This document shows, one piece after another, positions 9,102 to 18,116 of a stretch of DNA of 64,000 nt (positions are counted from its first letter, which is position 1; each line of letters starts with the position of its first letter). This DNA is from Xanthobacteraceae bacterium. Its GTDB lineage: Bacteria > Pseudomonadota > Alphaproteobacteria > Rhizobiales > Xanthobacteraceae. A program made the translations under genes and the position numbers. The DNA is taken from NCBI GenBank assembly GCA_030037895.1, contig JASHPW010000064.1:42369-106368 (forward strand), in the 5' to 3' direction. The notes below the pieces were generated by a model. The model saw nothing but the letters and a program-made list of their open reading frames with translations. It was not told the origin of the DNA and searched no databases.

Positions 9102-10025
9102 TCACATTCCCAGCGCTTTACGGACCGCTTTGGGCCAGTCCGCAAGCTCGATGCCGTGCGTAGCGAACAGCGCCAACGCCAGCCGATCGATGCCGAAGGC
9201 GACACAGCCGGTATGCGCCACCTCGCCGGCCGCGCCGCGCAGGTTCCACGCCGCACCGAAATGGTCGCGGTGGCAGTTGAAGCTCATGCACGCGGTGGGC
9301 TGTTGCGCGGAGCGCACCGGAACGAGCAGTTCGAATTTCAATCCTTGCTCGACCTGATTCACGGCCATCAGCTTGCCGCCGCGTCCGAAGAACGGATCGC
9401 TCGCCTGATCGATGCGCCAGCTCAAGCCCAATTGGCCGGCAAGATCCGGCGCCCGCGCCATCCAGCGCCGGCGGAATTCATCGACCTGCTGCGCGGTGCC
9501 GACGCACACATATTCGCGCATGCGGAACGATTGCAGCCGATCGAGTTCCTTCGACGGCTCGTGCCGGAAGCAGTCGCTGGCGACGTCGAACAACAGGCCC
9601 TGCGCCGGCACCTCGCCGCGGCTGGCGACCAGCGGATAGACCGGATAACAGGCCGCGGGGCTGAGCACGAGATCGGCCGGCGACAGCGCCGGCGTCCAAT
9701 CTTGCCCGGCCTCGAAACGCTCGACGGCGCCCCGAATCTCCGTTTCGGCGCCGCTGAGGCAGCACACGCAGCCGAGAAAGTGCGGGAAGCTATTCAGATA
9801 ACCCGATTTTTCCACTTGGCGGCGGCTCATCACCGGCGGGAAACGCAAAACTTCCGTGTCCGGCTCGCGGTGGCGCGAGATGAACGCGGTGAGGCCGGCG
9901 ACGACGTCTTCGAACGCGGCCGTGCGCGCGTAGACGCCGTCGATGCCCGAGGGCAAGAGCAGCGCCTCGGCGATCGCATCGAGCGTGCCGACCGACGACT
10001 TCGGATTCTTCAGTGCTACGTTCAT
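9102..10025 (-). CDS. Amino acid:[carrier protein] ligase (truncated class II synthetase homologue)
   Basis: A 307-residue stand-alone catalytic core related to atypical (methanogen-type) seryl-tRNA synthetases, lacking the tRNA-binding N-terminal domain. Visible are class II motif 2 (CFRHEPSKELDRLQSFRMRE, 152-171) and motif 3 (GCVAFGIDRLALALF, 273-287). Candidate zinc ligands are Cys126, Glu171 and Cys274. As I recall, the Bradyrhizobium enzyme uses Cys131, Glu176 and Cys279, a constant offset of five. Mocibob et al. (PNAS 2010) showed that this family transfers glycine or alanine to the phosphopantetheine of small carrier proteins, not to tRNA. The partner is most likely the carrier at 11556-11837. 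The acyl-CoA-dehydrogenase gene lies immediately upstream on the same strand (39 bp). The amino acid is not predictable here. Confidence 0.88.
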   Translation of the reverse strand: MNVALKNPKSSVGTLDAIAEALLLPSGIDGVYARTAAFEDVVAGLTAFISRHREPDTEVLRFPPVMSRRQVEKSGYLNSFPHFLGCVCCLSGAETEIRGAVERFEAGQDWTPALSPADLVLSPAACYPVYPLVASRGEVPAQGLLFDVASDCFRHEPSKELDRLQSFRMREYVCVGTAQQVDEFRRRWMARAPDLAGQLGLSWRIDQASDPFFGRGGKLMAVNQVEQGLKFELLVPVRSAQQPTACMSFNCHRDHFGAAWNLRGAAGEVAHTGCVAFGIDRLALALFATHGIELADWPKAVRKALGM

Positions 10026-10064
10026 CGCCTACGCCTCGTTGTTGGCCGATTGGTCGACGCGCGC

Positions 10065-11318
10065 TCAGTCGCGCAGCGACGTCGGAGTTCCGCCGAGCAA
10101 CGACGCCGCCCCGACATTGGCGAGGATGCGGTCGTTGCTGATCATGATCGGCGACGACAGGATGTCACGCAGATGGCGGCCGATGCTGAACTCGCCGTCG
10201 TTGCGATAGCCGGCGAGCCCGCAGGCCTGCATCGCGCTCATGACGGTCGCGACCGCAAGCTCCGATGCGTTCACCTTGAAGAGGTTCATGCCGGTCTGGA
10301 AATCGACCGATTCGAGCGCGGCCGGGCCGTCCGCGGCCTGTTCGAAGCGCTGCAACGCGCCGGCGACGAGGCTGCGCAAGGTCCGCAGCGAAGCGCCGGC
10401 GCGGGTGAGGTGCATGGCGCCGGGCGGCAGCGCGCCGTCGGCGCGCTGCGCCGCCTTGCGCACGAAGGCGCGGGCGCGCTCGACCGCCGCCGCGGCGATG
10501 CCGGCCCAGGCGCCGCTCCAGGCGAGATGCGCGACCGGCATCATGGTCTGGGCATGAATCTTGTCGTAGCTTACGGGCAGGATCTGCTCGTTCGTACCCG
10601 TGGCGACGAGCCTGAAGCCGCCGCTGCAGGTGCCGCGCATGCCGAGCGCATCCCAGCCGACGAGCGGCTCGAGCGTGTAGTCCTGCTTGAGGAAAACGAC
10701 CAGCACCTGATCCGCGCTCGCCGCTTCGGGCGAACGCCGCGCGGTGGTGACGATGCCGTCGGCGGCGGCACCGTAGGAAATGACCGTGGCTTGTCGTTCG
10801 AGCGTGATGCGCGCGTCGCGCCGCTCGATCGCCGCGCTGCTGTTGCGAACGTCGCCGCCGCTTTGGCCCTCGGTGGTCGAGGACGCGAGCAGCATTTGCT
10901 CGTTGCAAAGCCGGCGCAACAAAAGCTGATGCCAGGCGCTGCCGCGGCCATGCCGAACGAGGCAGGCGATCTTGGTCTGATGCATCGCGTAGATCATGGC
11001 CGTGGCCGCGCAGGCGCGGCCGAGCGCATAGCAAACATCGACGACATCGGAGATGCCGGCACCCTCGCCGCCGAGTTCGCGCGGGATCGCGACGCCCATG
11101 AGCCGTTCGGCGCGCGCGGCGGCGATCGCCTCCGCCGGAAACCGCGAGTCGCGATCGACCGCCGCGGCATGCCGCGCCGCGACCGCCGCGACTTTCTCGG
11201 CGCGCGAAGCGAGACTTGCCGGCGGCAGGCTTCCGGCGACGAGGACGCCCCGCGCCGGCTCTCTCGCGGTCGGAACACCCTGCAGCTTCGCGGTTCGCAG
11301 ATTGATCGATGCGCTCAC
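10065..11318 (-). CDS. Acyl-CoA-dehydrogenase-like flavoprotein
   Basis: The 417-residue protein shows the acyl-CoA dehydrogenase layout: N-terminal helices with FPAEAIAAARAERLMGVAIPRELGGEG, a central beta domain (LVGWDALGMRGTCSGGFRL), and a helical C-terminal domain. It resembles the DszC/HpaH-like or CP-acting branch more than fatty-acid enzymes, and no catalytic glutamate is obvious in the usual place. Its gene is 39 bp upstream of the aminoacyl-carrier ligase, and such dehydrogenases are frequent neighbours of that ligase family. It may oxidise the carrier-bound aminoacyl group or an acyl chain. Divergent from the carrier-protein gene over a 237-bp spacer. Confidence 0.78.
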   Translation of the reverse strand: MSASINLRTAKLQGVPTAREPARGVLVAGSLPPASLASRAEKVAAVAARHAAAVDRDSRFPAEAIAAARAERLMGVAIPRELGGEGAGISDVVDVCYALGRACAATAMIYAMHQTKIACLVRHGRGSAWHQLLLRRLCNEQMLLASSTTEGQSGGDVRNSSAAIERRDARITLERQATVISYGAAADGIVTTARRSPEAASADQVLVVFLKQDYTLEPLVGWDALGMRGTCSGGFRLVATGTNEQILPVSYDKIHAQTMMPVAHLAWSGAWAGIAAAAVERARAFVRKAAQRADGALPPGAMHLTRAGASLRTLRSLVAGALQRFEQAADGPAALESVDFQTGMNLFKVNASELAVATVMSAMQACGLAGYRNDGEFSIGRHLRDILSSPIMISNDRILANVGAASLLGGTPTSLRD

Positions 11319-11555
11319 AATCGCCTCACTGGCAATCTGAATTGGACGCCGACGGCTCTCGCACGACAGCTACTGCAAAATTGCCAACTCCTCGTGTCTT
11401 TCGTGGGGAATTGTCGCTGTTCTTTTGCATCAAGGTTACCAATAGAAAACACTTCGCATGGTAATCACGTTACAGGCGGTTAACGGATGACCGCTACTCA
11501 ATGGACCATGGCTTGCAAGGCGCCGACAGGCGCGTAGATCGGGAAAGTGTTCGCC

Positions 11556-11837
11556 GTGCTTGATCGTACCAAAGCCGACTCCGCGGAACGCGTCGCTCTC
11601 CTCGTGCATCGGCTTCTGGCCAGGCGCGGCGTGGTGCAGTCCATCGGGCACGATGATGATCTCGCCGCCAGTGGCCTGTCCTCGCTCGACGTCGTCAATC
11701 TCATGCTCGGCGTCGAGGCCGAGTTCGAAATCAAAATCCCCGACCGGGAGATGACGCCGCACAACTTCCGTTCGATCGCGCGCGTCGACGCGCTGGTGCG
11801 CGCGTTGCTCGGCGAGCATCCGGCGGCCGGCGGCTGA
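11556..11837 (+). CDS. Carrier protein, likely partner of the amino acid:carrier ligase
   Basis: A 93-residue acidic carrier-type protein. The predicted phosphopantetheine serine is Ser43 in GLSSLDVVNLM, where the usual DSL is SSL, and helix II continues LGVEAEFEIKIPDREM as in ACPs. I choose the GTG at 11556 because GGGAAA lies nine bases upstream; the GTG at 11547 adds three residues. It is divergent from the dehydrogenase/ligase pair and is followed by a luciferase-like monooxygenase gene in the same direction (117 bp). Proximity to the ligase, and the known pairing of such ligases with a nearby carrier, support aminoacylation. The carrier at 7863-8108 is a second possible partner. Confidence 0.85.
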   Translation: MLDRTKADSAERVALLVHRLLARRGVVQSIGHDDDLAASGLSSLDVVNLMLGVEAEFEIKIPDREMTPHNFRSIARVDALVRALLGEHPAAGG

Positions 11838-11954
11838 CTTGGTATTCCGGAATAGGCCTTGGCTTGGGCATCGCTCCAGTGTGATGATGGCGGCGATCGC
11901 GGCTGAAACGCCGACCCGCCGGACTTCAACCCGCGAACGCCAGGGCAAGCACAC

Positions 11955-13034
11955 ATGGAATTCGGCATTCTCTTCACCTCGCATCCCAACACCGAGGCGG
12001 AGCCTTACCCGCACCGCGACGTGCACGCGCGGGTGACGCGGCAAATCCTGCGCGCCGACGAACTCGGCTACGATTATGCCTGGGTCGCCGAACATCATTT
12101 CAGCAACGAATACGGCATCATGCCCGACGTCTTCGTCTATGCCGCCTATCTCGCGGCGCTGACCAAACGCATCAAGATCGGAACCGCGGTGGTCACGCTG
12201 CCGCTCGCCAATCCGCTGCGGGTCGCCGAGAACACCGCCTTCGTCGACATTCTCAGCAACGGCCGCTTCGCGCTCGGTCTCGGCTCGGGCTACCGCAAGT
12301 ACGAATTCGACGGCTTCGGCGCCGATTTCGACGGGCGGCGCGATATCCAGGAGGAGGCGTTGCCGCTCTTGATGGAGCTTTTTCACAACAAGCGCGTCGA
12401 CCACGACGGCAACCACTTCAGTTACAGGATCGACGATCCCTACGAGCTGTTCCCGCATCCGCTGCAGCAGCCGCATCCGCCGATCTTTCTCGCCGGTTCG
12501 ACCGCGCGCTCGATCTCCGTCGCCGCGCGCATGGGTTCCGGCCTGTTCCTGTCGAGCTGGACGCCGTTTGCCGAGTTGGCGCGGCAGACCGCGCTCTATC
12601 GGTCGCTGTTGGCGGAGACGCCCGAGAGCCTGCGCGCCAATCCGGCGCGCGGTCACATCGACGTGGCGCGCTGGGTCTATGTCGCGGAAACCGACGCCAC
12701 GGCGAGGCGCGAGAGCGAGGCCGGCATCATGCGCAGCCTCGAGCACTTCGCCAGCGGCCACACCTCGGGCTATCTCGGCACCGTCTCGCAAGACGTCGGC
12801 GCCGCGCCGCGCGACTATGACGCGCTCACCCGCGACATCATCCTGCACGGGTCGCCCGCGACCGTGATCGCGAAGATCGAGGAATTGCGCGACAGGACCG
12901 GAGCGGCCTCGATCATGCTGCATTTCCCGCCGTGGTACGGCGCGGACAAGGCGCTCGCTTCGCTCGAACTCTTCGCCGCCGCGGTGATCCCGCATTTCCG
13001 GCAAAAAAAGCCGCGCGCGCAAAAGCGCGCGTGA
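11955..13034 (+). CDS. Luciferase-like (LLM) flavin-dependent monooxygenase
   Basis: The 359-residue protein has the bacterial-luciferase TIM-barrel fold: MEFGILFTS start, YDYAWVAEHHFSNEYG near 37-51, GTAVVTLPLANPLRVAE and RFALGLGSGYRKYEFDGFG. It should use reduced FMN and oxygen on an unknown substrate, with flavin from a separate reductase; none is adjacent. It follows the second carrier-protein gene in the same direction, so oxidation of a carrier-bound or released product is plausible. The C terminus is Lys/Arg-rich and immediately precedes the convergent DUF1445 gene (6 bp). Confidence 0.82.
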   Translation: MEFGILFTSHPNTEAEPYPHRDVHARVTRQILRADELGYDYAWVAEHHFSNEYGIMPDVFVYAAYLAALTKRIKIGTAVVTLPLANPLRVAENTAFVDILSNGRFALGLGSGYRKYEFDGFGADFDGRRDIQEEALPLLMELFHNKRVDHDGNHFSYRIDDPYELFPHPLQQPHPPIFLAGSTARSISVAARMGSGLFLSSWTPFAELARQTALYRSLLAETPESLRANPARGHIDVARWVYVAETDATARRESEAGIMRSLEHFASGHTSGYLGTVSQDVGAAPRDYDALTRDIILHGSPATVIAKIEELRDRTGAASIMLHFPPWYGADKALASLELFAAAVIPHFRQKKPRAQKRA

Positions 13035-13040
13035 GGCGCG

Positions 13041-13871
13041 TCAACGCCCCGATGACGGGGCGACGGCGAACTCGTCATTGCGCCGGTCGGTCACCAACAT
13101 GGCGCCCGGATAATGGGTGATGGAGAATGCGGGCCGCACGGCGGCGATCACCGCCTGCGGCGTGACCCCGCAGGCCCAGAACACCGGAACCTCGTCGTCG
13201 CCGATCGGCACGGCGTCGCCGTAATCGGGGGCGGCGAGGTCGGCGACGCCGATCCGCTCCGGCTCGCCGATGTGGACCGGAGCGCCGTGCACCGCGGGGA
13301 ATCGGGAGGTGATCTCGACCGCGCGGACGGCGTCGGCCGGCGTCATCGGCCGCATGGAGACGACGAGCGGCCCGTGAAACGGCCCGGCCGGCACCGTCGC
13401 AATCGACGTGCGATACATCGGCACCGTGCGGCCGCACGTGACGTGCCGCAATTCGATTCCCGCCGCGGCCAGCGCCTGCTCGAAAGAAAACGAGCAGCCG
13501 ATGGCAAAGGTGACGAGATCATCGCGCCACCACCCCACGACATCTTCCGGCTCGTCGACGAGCGCGCCATCGCGCCACACCCGGTAGCGCGGCAAGTCGG
13601 TGCGGATATCGAGGTTCTCGGCCAGGCCCGGCATCCGCCAATCGCCCGGCGCCGCGACGCCGATGAGCGGGCACGGCCGCGGATTGAGCGCGCAGAAGCG
13701 CAAAAAATCGTCGGCGAGCGATTTGGGCAGGATCGCAAGGTTGGCTTGCACGAAGCCGGGCGCGAGTCCGGAGGTGGGCCCGACATGCGCGCCGCGCCGG
13801 ATGACGAGCCGCGCCGCGAGGCCGGTCTGCGGCAAGTCGGCGCTCTCCCTTCGCATCGTGGCCGTCGCCAT
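13041..13871 (-). CDS. DUF1445 putative hydro-lyase (D-glutamate cyclase family)
   Basis: The 276-residue protein carries the family signatures [16 protein letters not shown] near the N terminus, [16 protein letters not shown] and a C-terminal [12 protein letters not shown]. Members are annotated as putative hydro-lyases; the mitochondrial relative DGLUCY makes 5-oxo-D-proline from D-glutamate. In bacteria they are often near 5-oxoprolinase or lactam-utilisation genes, which are absent here. It converges on the LLM gene with only 6 bp between stops and is divergent from LIV operon 1. Function in this neighbourhood is unknown; a dehydration or cyclisation of an amino-acid-derived product is possible. 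Confidence 0.82.
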   Translation of the reverse strand: MATATMRRESADLPQTGLAARLVIRRGAHVGPTSGLAPGFVQANLAILPKSLADDFLRFCALNPRPCPLIGVAAPGDWRMPGLAENLDIRTDLPRYRVWRDGALVDEPEDVVGWWRDDLVTFAIGCSFSFEQALAAAGIELRHVTCGRTVPMYRTSIATVPAGPFHGPLVVSMRPMTPADAVRAVEITSRFPAVHGAPVHIGEPERIGVADLAAPDYGDAVPIGDDEVPVFWACGVTPQAVIAAVRPAFSITHYPGAMLVTDRRNDEFAVAPSSGR

Positions 13872-14078
13872 GGCGCCTTCCTCCGGGTGTTTCCGGCAAG
13901 CTCCTCGTTCATTCTATCATCGGACGCCGGCGCCAACAGCGCCCCGCCGCGACGATGTTACGCGCAAAAGCCGCAGCGCCGCCCGCGGCTTTGCCGGCGA
14001 AATCGGTTGAAACTCCCGCCGATATCGCGTTTGCTTGAGCGGCCGGAATTGATCGAACACTTCACGGAGGCAGCGACA

Positions 14079-15392
14079 ATGAGCCATCACCCCTTGCGTC
14101 GGATGATCGGCCACGCATCCGGTCTGTTGTTGGTCCTGGCGGCGTGCGATGCGCAAGCCCAACAGCCGGTGCCCGCGCCCGTCAAGATCGGCTTCGTAAC
14201 CTTCACCAGCGGGCCCGCCGCCGCCTCGTTCGGCATCCCGGATCGCAACGCCTCCGAGATCCTGGTCGAGAATCTCAATGCCGGCAAGGTGCCCGCGCCC
14301 TACAATCAGATCGGCCTCGGCGGCGCCAAGATCGAGCCGAAATTCGTCGATGAAGCGGGTTCCGCCGCCGACCAGGTCACCCAATATCGCAATCTCGTGG
14401 AGCGCGACCACGTCGATGTGGTCGTCGGCTACGTGTCGTCGGGCAATTGCCTGGCGATCACGCCCGTGGCCGAGGAACTCAAGGAACTCACGGTACTCGA
14501 TATTTGCGGCACGCCGCGCATTTTCGAGGAAAAGCCTCGCCATTATGTTTTCCGCGTCAACCCGCATGCGACCATGGATAACGTCGCGGCGGCGCGCTAC
14601 GTGCTGACGAAGATGAAGACCATCTCCGTTTATTCCGGCATCAATCAGAACTACGCCTGGGGACAGGATTCGTGGCGCGACTTCCGCCTGGCGATGAAAG
14701 ACCTCGATCCCAAAGCGACGGTCGATCAGGCGCTGTTTCCGAAGCTCTTCTCCGGAGAATACGGCGCCGAGATCTCGACGCTGCTGACATCGAAGTCGCA
14801 GATCATCCATTCCAGCTTCTTCGACGGCGATCTCGAAGCGTTCATCTATCAGTCCGCCGCGCGCGGACTGCCGCAGCGCGTCCCGCTGGTGCTGACCACC
14901 GGCGAAACGTCGGTTTGGCGGCTCGGCGCCAAGCTTCCCGACGGCACGATCATCGGCGAGCGCGGGCCGCATTCGTTCCTCGCCCACGACAGCGAGCTGA
15001 ACACCTGGTTCCGCAAGACCTATGTCGATCGCTTCAGCGAGCCGCCCACCTATCCGGCCTACGACCTGGCGCAGTCGCTCCTCGGCCTGAAATCCGCCTG
15101 GGAGAAGGCGCAAGCGAAGAAGGGCGGCGCGCGGCCGACGACCGAAGAGGTCATCGCCGCGTTCGAAGGCATCGAGTTCAAGACGCCGAGCACGACGGTG
15201 CGCATGGCGCTCGCCAACGGCCACCAAGGCATCACCGACACCGCCTACGGGACCTACAAGTTCGACAAAACCGAAAACAAGCCGACGCTGGTGGACATCA
15301 TGCGCTTTCCCGCCGAATGCGTGAATCCGCCCCCGGGAGTGGACTCGGTCGCCTGGCTCGAAGGCGGCATGAAAGGCGCCAAGTGCGACTGA
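14079..15392 (+). CDS. Branched-chain amino acid/amide ABC transporter substrate-binding protein (LIV operon 1)
   Basis: A periplasmic type I binding protein of 437 residues. The export signal is MSHHPLRRMIGHASGLLLVL followed by AAC (Cys23), a possible lipobox, or cleavage after AQA. The mature part begins VKIGFVTFTSGPAAASFG, the usual LivK opening. The start at 14079 is set by CACGGAGG eight bases upstream. The four downstream genes encode two permeases and two ATPases, completing a LIV/HAAT importer. Ligand specificity is not readable; relatives bind amino acids, amides, urea or aromatics. An intercistronic hairpin at 15400-15420 separates it from livH. Confidence 0.87.
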   Translation: MSHHPLRRMIGHASGLLLVLAACDAQAQQPVPAPVKIGFVTFTSGPAAASFGIPDRNASEILVENLNAGKVPAPYNQIGLGGAKIEPKFVDEAGSAADQVTQYRNLVERDHVDVVVGYVSSGNCLAITPVAEELKELTVLDICGTPRIFEEKPRHYVFRVNPHATMDNVAAARYVLTKMKTISVYSGINQNYAWGQDSWRDFRLAMKDLDPKATVDQALFPKLFSGEYGAEISTLLTSKSQIIHSSFFDGDLEAFIYQSAARGLPQRVPLVLTTGETSVWRLGAKLPDGTIIGERGPHSFLAHDSELNTWFRKTYVDRFSEPPTYPAYDLAQSLLGLKSAWEKAQAKKGGARPTTEEVIAAFEGIEFKTPSTTVRMALANGHQGITDTAYGTYKFDKTENKPTLVDIMRFPAECVNPPPGVDSVAWLEGGMKGAKCD

Positions 15393-15399
15393 CAACGCG

Positions 15400-15420
15400 C
15401 CTTCCCCGCAACGGGGGAGG
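15400..15420 (+). promoter_or_regulatory. Intercistronic hairpin between binding-protein gene and livH
   Basis: CCTTCCCC (15400-15407) pairs with GGGGGAGG (15413-15420) over eight positions with one G-U pair and a five-base loop. No T-run follows, so it is more likely a 3'-end stabiliser of the binding-protein transcript than a terminator. Such hairpins commonly let the binding protein be made in excess of the membrane parts. Confidence 0.5.
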
Positions 15421-15473
15421 AACAAGGACGCCCGCAATCGGCTCCCTCCGAACGTGCGCATGCAGGATTCGTC

Positions 15474-16370
15474 ATGCTGACCGCGTTCGCCATCCTCACT
15501 GACGGGCTCGTTTACGCGGCCTATCTCTTCCTCGTCGGCGTCGGCCTCACGCTGATCTTCGGCGTGATGAGGATTCTCAACGTCGCCCACGGCTCGTTCT
15601 ACGCCTACGGCGCCTACGCCGCCGCGGTCGCGGTCGGCGTTTACTTCGATGCCGGGCTGCCGGCGGCGGGCGGATTTCTGCTCATGGTGCTGGTGGCGAT
15701 GGCGGTCGGGCTGGTGCTCGGACTGATCATCGAGCGCGGCGTCTTGCGCCGCGTTTACGGCCGGGACGAGGTTGTCGTCGTGCTCGTCACCTATGCGGTC
15801 TTCCTCATCCTCGAAGACGCGATCAAGCTGATCTGGGGACCCGACTCCTATGCGCTCTATCAACCGCTCGGCGTGACCGGGACCGTCGATGTCGGGGGAT
15901 TGGTGCTCTCCGGCTACGATATCGGCCTGGTCGCGTTCGCCGGGCTGCTCGCGGCCGCGGGAAGCTTGGCGCTCAAGCGCACGCGCTGGGGCCGCCTGCT
16001 CACGGTGGTGATCTTCGACCGCGAGCTTGCGGCCGCGTTCGGCATCAACGTGTCCGTGGTGTACACCGCGACCTTCGTGCTCGGCGCCATGCTCGGCGCG
16101 CTCGGCGGCGCAGCGATGGCGCCGAAGATATCGGTGACCTTGGGCATCGGCGTCGAGGTGATCGTGCTCGCCTTCGCGGTGGTCGTGATCGGCGGCCTGG
16201 GCTCGATCGACGGCGCCTTCATCGGCGCGCTCGTTGTCGGCCTGTGCCGGGCCGCGGCCGTGCATCTTGTGCCGCAGATCGAATTGTTCGTCATCTACGC
16301 GGTGATGGCGCTGGTGCTGGTGCTGCGACCGCAGGGTTTGTTCGCCCGCGCGCAGCCGCGAAAGATCTAA
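15474..16370 (+). CDS. LIV-type ABC transporter permease, LivH family
   Basis: A 298-residue polytopic inner-membrane protein with the LivH signature near its start (LFLVGVGLTLIFGVMRILNVAHGSFYAYGAY) and the cytoplasmic coupling loop near VVVIGGLGSIDGAFIGALVVG. Around eight hydrophobic segments are visible. It would form the translocation channel together with the LivM-type gene that starts 3 bp after its stop. Translation of the two is probably coupled. The ATPases follow directly. Confidence 0.88.
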   Translation: MLTAFAILTDGLVYAAYLFLVGVGLTLIFGVMRILNVAHGSFYAYGAYAAAVAVGVYFDAGLPAAGGFLLMVLVAMAVGLVLGLIIERGVLRRVYGRDEVVVVLVTYAVFLILEDAIKLIWGPDSYALYQPLGVTGTVDVGGLVLSGYDIGLVAFAGLLAAAGSLALKRTRWGRLLTVVIFDRELAAAFGINVSVVYTATFVLGAMLGALGGAAMAPKISVTLGIGVEVIVLAFAVVVIGGLGSIDGAFIGALVVGLCRAAAVHLVPQIELFVIYAVMALVLVLRPQGLFARAQPRKI

Positions 16371-16372
16371 AA

Positions 16373-17317
16373 ATGGCGCCGCGCTCGATCGTCATCGGCA
16401 TGCTCGCCTTCCTCCTCGCCGCGGCCGTCGCGCCGGCGCTGCCGACATGGCTCGTGTCGCTGGCCACGGTCGCCTTCGCCAACGCGCTGGTGGTGCTCGG
16501 GCTCGTCATCCTGTGGCGCGCCGGCTTGGTGCCGTTCGGGCAGGCGCTGTACTACGCCGTCGGCGCCTATAGCGTGGCGCTGATCACCCGCTACAGCGGC
16601 GTCCGCGACGTGCTGGCAATGCTCGCGGCGGCCGCGGCGCTTTCCGGCCTGGTCGGCTACCTGACCGGTTTTCTGCTCGCGCGTTACCGCGAGATCTTCT
16701 TCTCCATGCTCAGCCTCGCGCTGTCGATGATTCTCTACGGCGTGCTGGTGAAGACCGAGACGCTCGGCTCGACCGACGGCTTTCACGTCGATTCCCCGAC
16801 CTATTTCGGCGCCGCGCCGCAGGGCGGGATGCGCCTTCTGGTCCTGTTCTGGCTGGTGCTGGCCTGCTGCTCCCTCTCGGCGTTGCTGGTTTCGCTCTAT
16901 TTCCGCTCCGTCGCCGGCGCGCTGGCGATACCCGCGCGCGACAGCGAAATCCGGCTGGAGTTTCTCGGCGTCTCGGTCAACCGGCTTATCCATCTCAACT
17001 TGGTCATTGCCGCGACGCTCGCCGGAATCGGCGGCGCATTGGCGGCGATCGCGGTCGAGCACGTCGATCCCGACATGTCGTACTGGACGACGTCCGGCGG
17101 TTTCGTGTTCGTGACCATCCTCGCCGGCGCCGGCTCCGTGGCCGCGGCGTTCGTCGGCTCGCTCCTGTTCGAACTCCTGAAATCGATCGCCTACGACGTC
17201 CTGCCGGGCACGTGGCAGATCTTTCTCGGCGCGGTATTGCTGCTCACCATCCTGTTCCTGCCCGGAGGCATCGGCTCGCTGTTCATGCGGCGGCGGCGGC
17301 CGGAGCCCGCATCATGA
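16373..17317 (+). CDS. LIV-type ABC transporter permease, LivM family
   Basis: A 314-residue polytopic membrane protein with the LivM-family motifs FGQALYYAVGAYSVALI and a C-terminal SLLFELLKSIAYDVLPGTWQIFLGAVLLL. I set the start at the ATG at 16373, 3 bp after the livH stop; a longer in-frame upstream extension reads through livH and is not credible. It pairs with the LivH-type subunit. The central VFVTILAGAGSVAAAFVGSLL is the EAA-like loop that contacts the ATPases. Confidence 0.87.
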   Translation: MAPRSIVIGMLAFLLAAAVAPALPTWLVSLATVAFANALVVLGLVILWRAGLVPFGQALYYAVGAYSVALITRYSGVRDVLAMLAAAAALSGLVGYLTGFLLARYREIFFSMLSLALSMILYGVLVKTETLGSTDGFHVDSPTYFGAAPQGGMRLLVLFWLVLACCSLSALLVSLYFRSVAGALAIPARDSEIRLEFLGVSVNRLIHLNLVIAATLAGIGGALAAIAVEHVDPDMSYWTTSGGFVFVTILAGAGSVAAAFVGSLLFELLKSIAYDVLPGTWQIFLGAVLLLTILFLPGGIGSLFMRRRRPEPAS

Positions 17318-17327
17318 ACGCGACGTC

Positions 17328-18116
17328 ATGAGCGCGATCCTCGCCGTCCGCGGCCTGCAAAAGACCTTCGGCTCGGTGGTCGCCGCGCGCGACATCAACG
17401 TCGCGGTGCCGCCGTTGCAGACCGTCGGCATCATCGGCGCGAACGGCGCCGGAAAAACGACGTTCGTCAACATGATCACCGGCCATCTGCGGCCGAGCAA
17501 GGGCACGATCGTCTTCTGCGACCGCGACATCACCGGCCGCCCGTCGCGCGAGATCACGCGACTGGGCATTGCCCGCTCCTTTCAGATACCGCAGATCTTC
17601 CAATCGCTGAGCGTGTTCGAGAACATGTGCGCGGCGACCGCGATCGCCCACGCCGCGGGCGGGCTTCCGGCGCAACTGCTCACGCCCTGGCGTGCGCCCG
17701 GCAGCCTGCGGCAGGCCGAGGCCGCGCTCGAACTGTTTCGCATCGCCCGTTACCGCGATACGCCGGCGGCGACGCTGCCGCAGGGCGTGCGCAAGCTGCT
17801 CGACATCGCCATGGCGGTCGCCGGTTCGCCGCGCCTGCTGCTGCTCGACGAGCCGACCAGCGGCATCACGATCGAGGAGAAATTCGAGCTGATGGACGTG
17901 GTGATGTCGGCGCTGAAAGACCGCGGCATCACGGTGCTGTTCGTCGAGCACGACATGGACATCGTCGCGCGCTACGCCGACCGCGTGCTTGCCTTCTACG
18001 ACGGCGCGGTGATCGCCGACGGATCGCCAGCGCAGGCGTTGGCCGATCCGCGCATCCAGGAACTGATCAGCGGGCCGCAACTCAAGCCCGCGACGCGCAG
18101 CGCCGGTCATGCTTAG
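17328..18116 (+). CDS. LIV-type ABC transporter ATPase, LivG family
   Basis: A 262-residue ATPase with Walker A GANGAGKTT (37-45), the degenerate LivG-type signature LPQGVRKLLDIAMAV, Walker B LLLLDEPTSGI and the H-loop VEHDMDIVARYADR. It powers the importer from the cytoplasmic face. The 3' end overlaps livF by 8 bp, indicating translational coupling. The signature's departure from LSGGQ is normal for this subfamily. Confidence 0.88.
   Translation: MSAILAVRGLQKTFGSVVAARDINVAVPPLQTVGIIGANGAGKTTFVNMITGHLRPSKGTIVFCDRDITGRPSREITRLGIARSFQIPQIFQSLSVFENMCAATAIAHAAGGLPAQLLTPWRAPGSLRQAEAALELFRIARYRDTPAATLPQGVRKLLDIAMAVAGSPRLLLLDEPTSGITIEEKFELMDVVMSALKDRGITVLFVEHDMDIVARYADRVLAFYDGAVIADGSPAQALADPRIQELISGPQLKPATRSAGHA

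Noticed and set aside
9156..11483. Rightward 775-codon open frame over the aminoacyl-carrier ligase and dehydrogenase genes
   Set aside because: It spans two recognised leftward genes and their promoter, with Arg/Gly/Ala-rich composition and no domain.
11319..11555. Operator for the carrier-protein cluster (GGTTACC, GTAATCACGTTAC) in the divergent spacer
   Set aside because: Short imperfect inverted repeats of this kind occur by chance, with no second copy elsewhere in the cluster and no regulator gene nearby.
13917..16265. Leftward 782-codon open frame across LIV operon 1
   Set aside because: Antisense to the binding-protein and livH genes, both supported by signal peptide, motifs and operon order.
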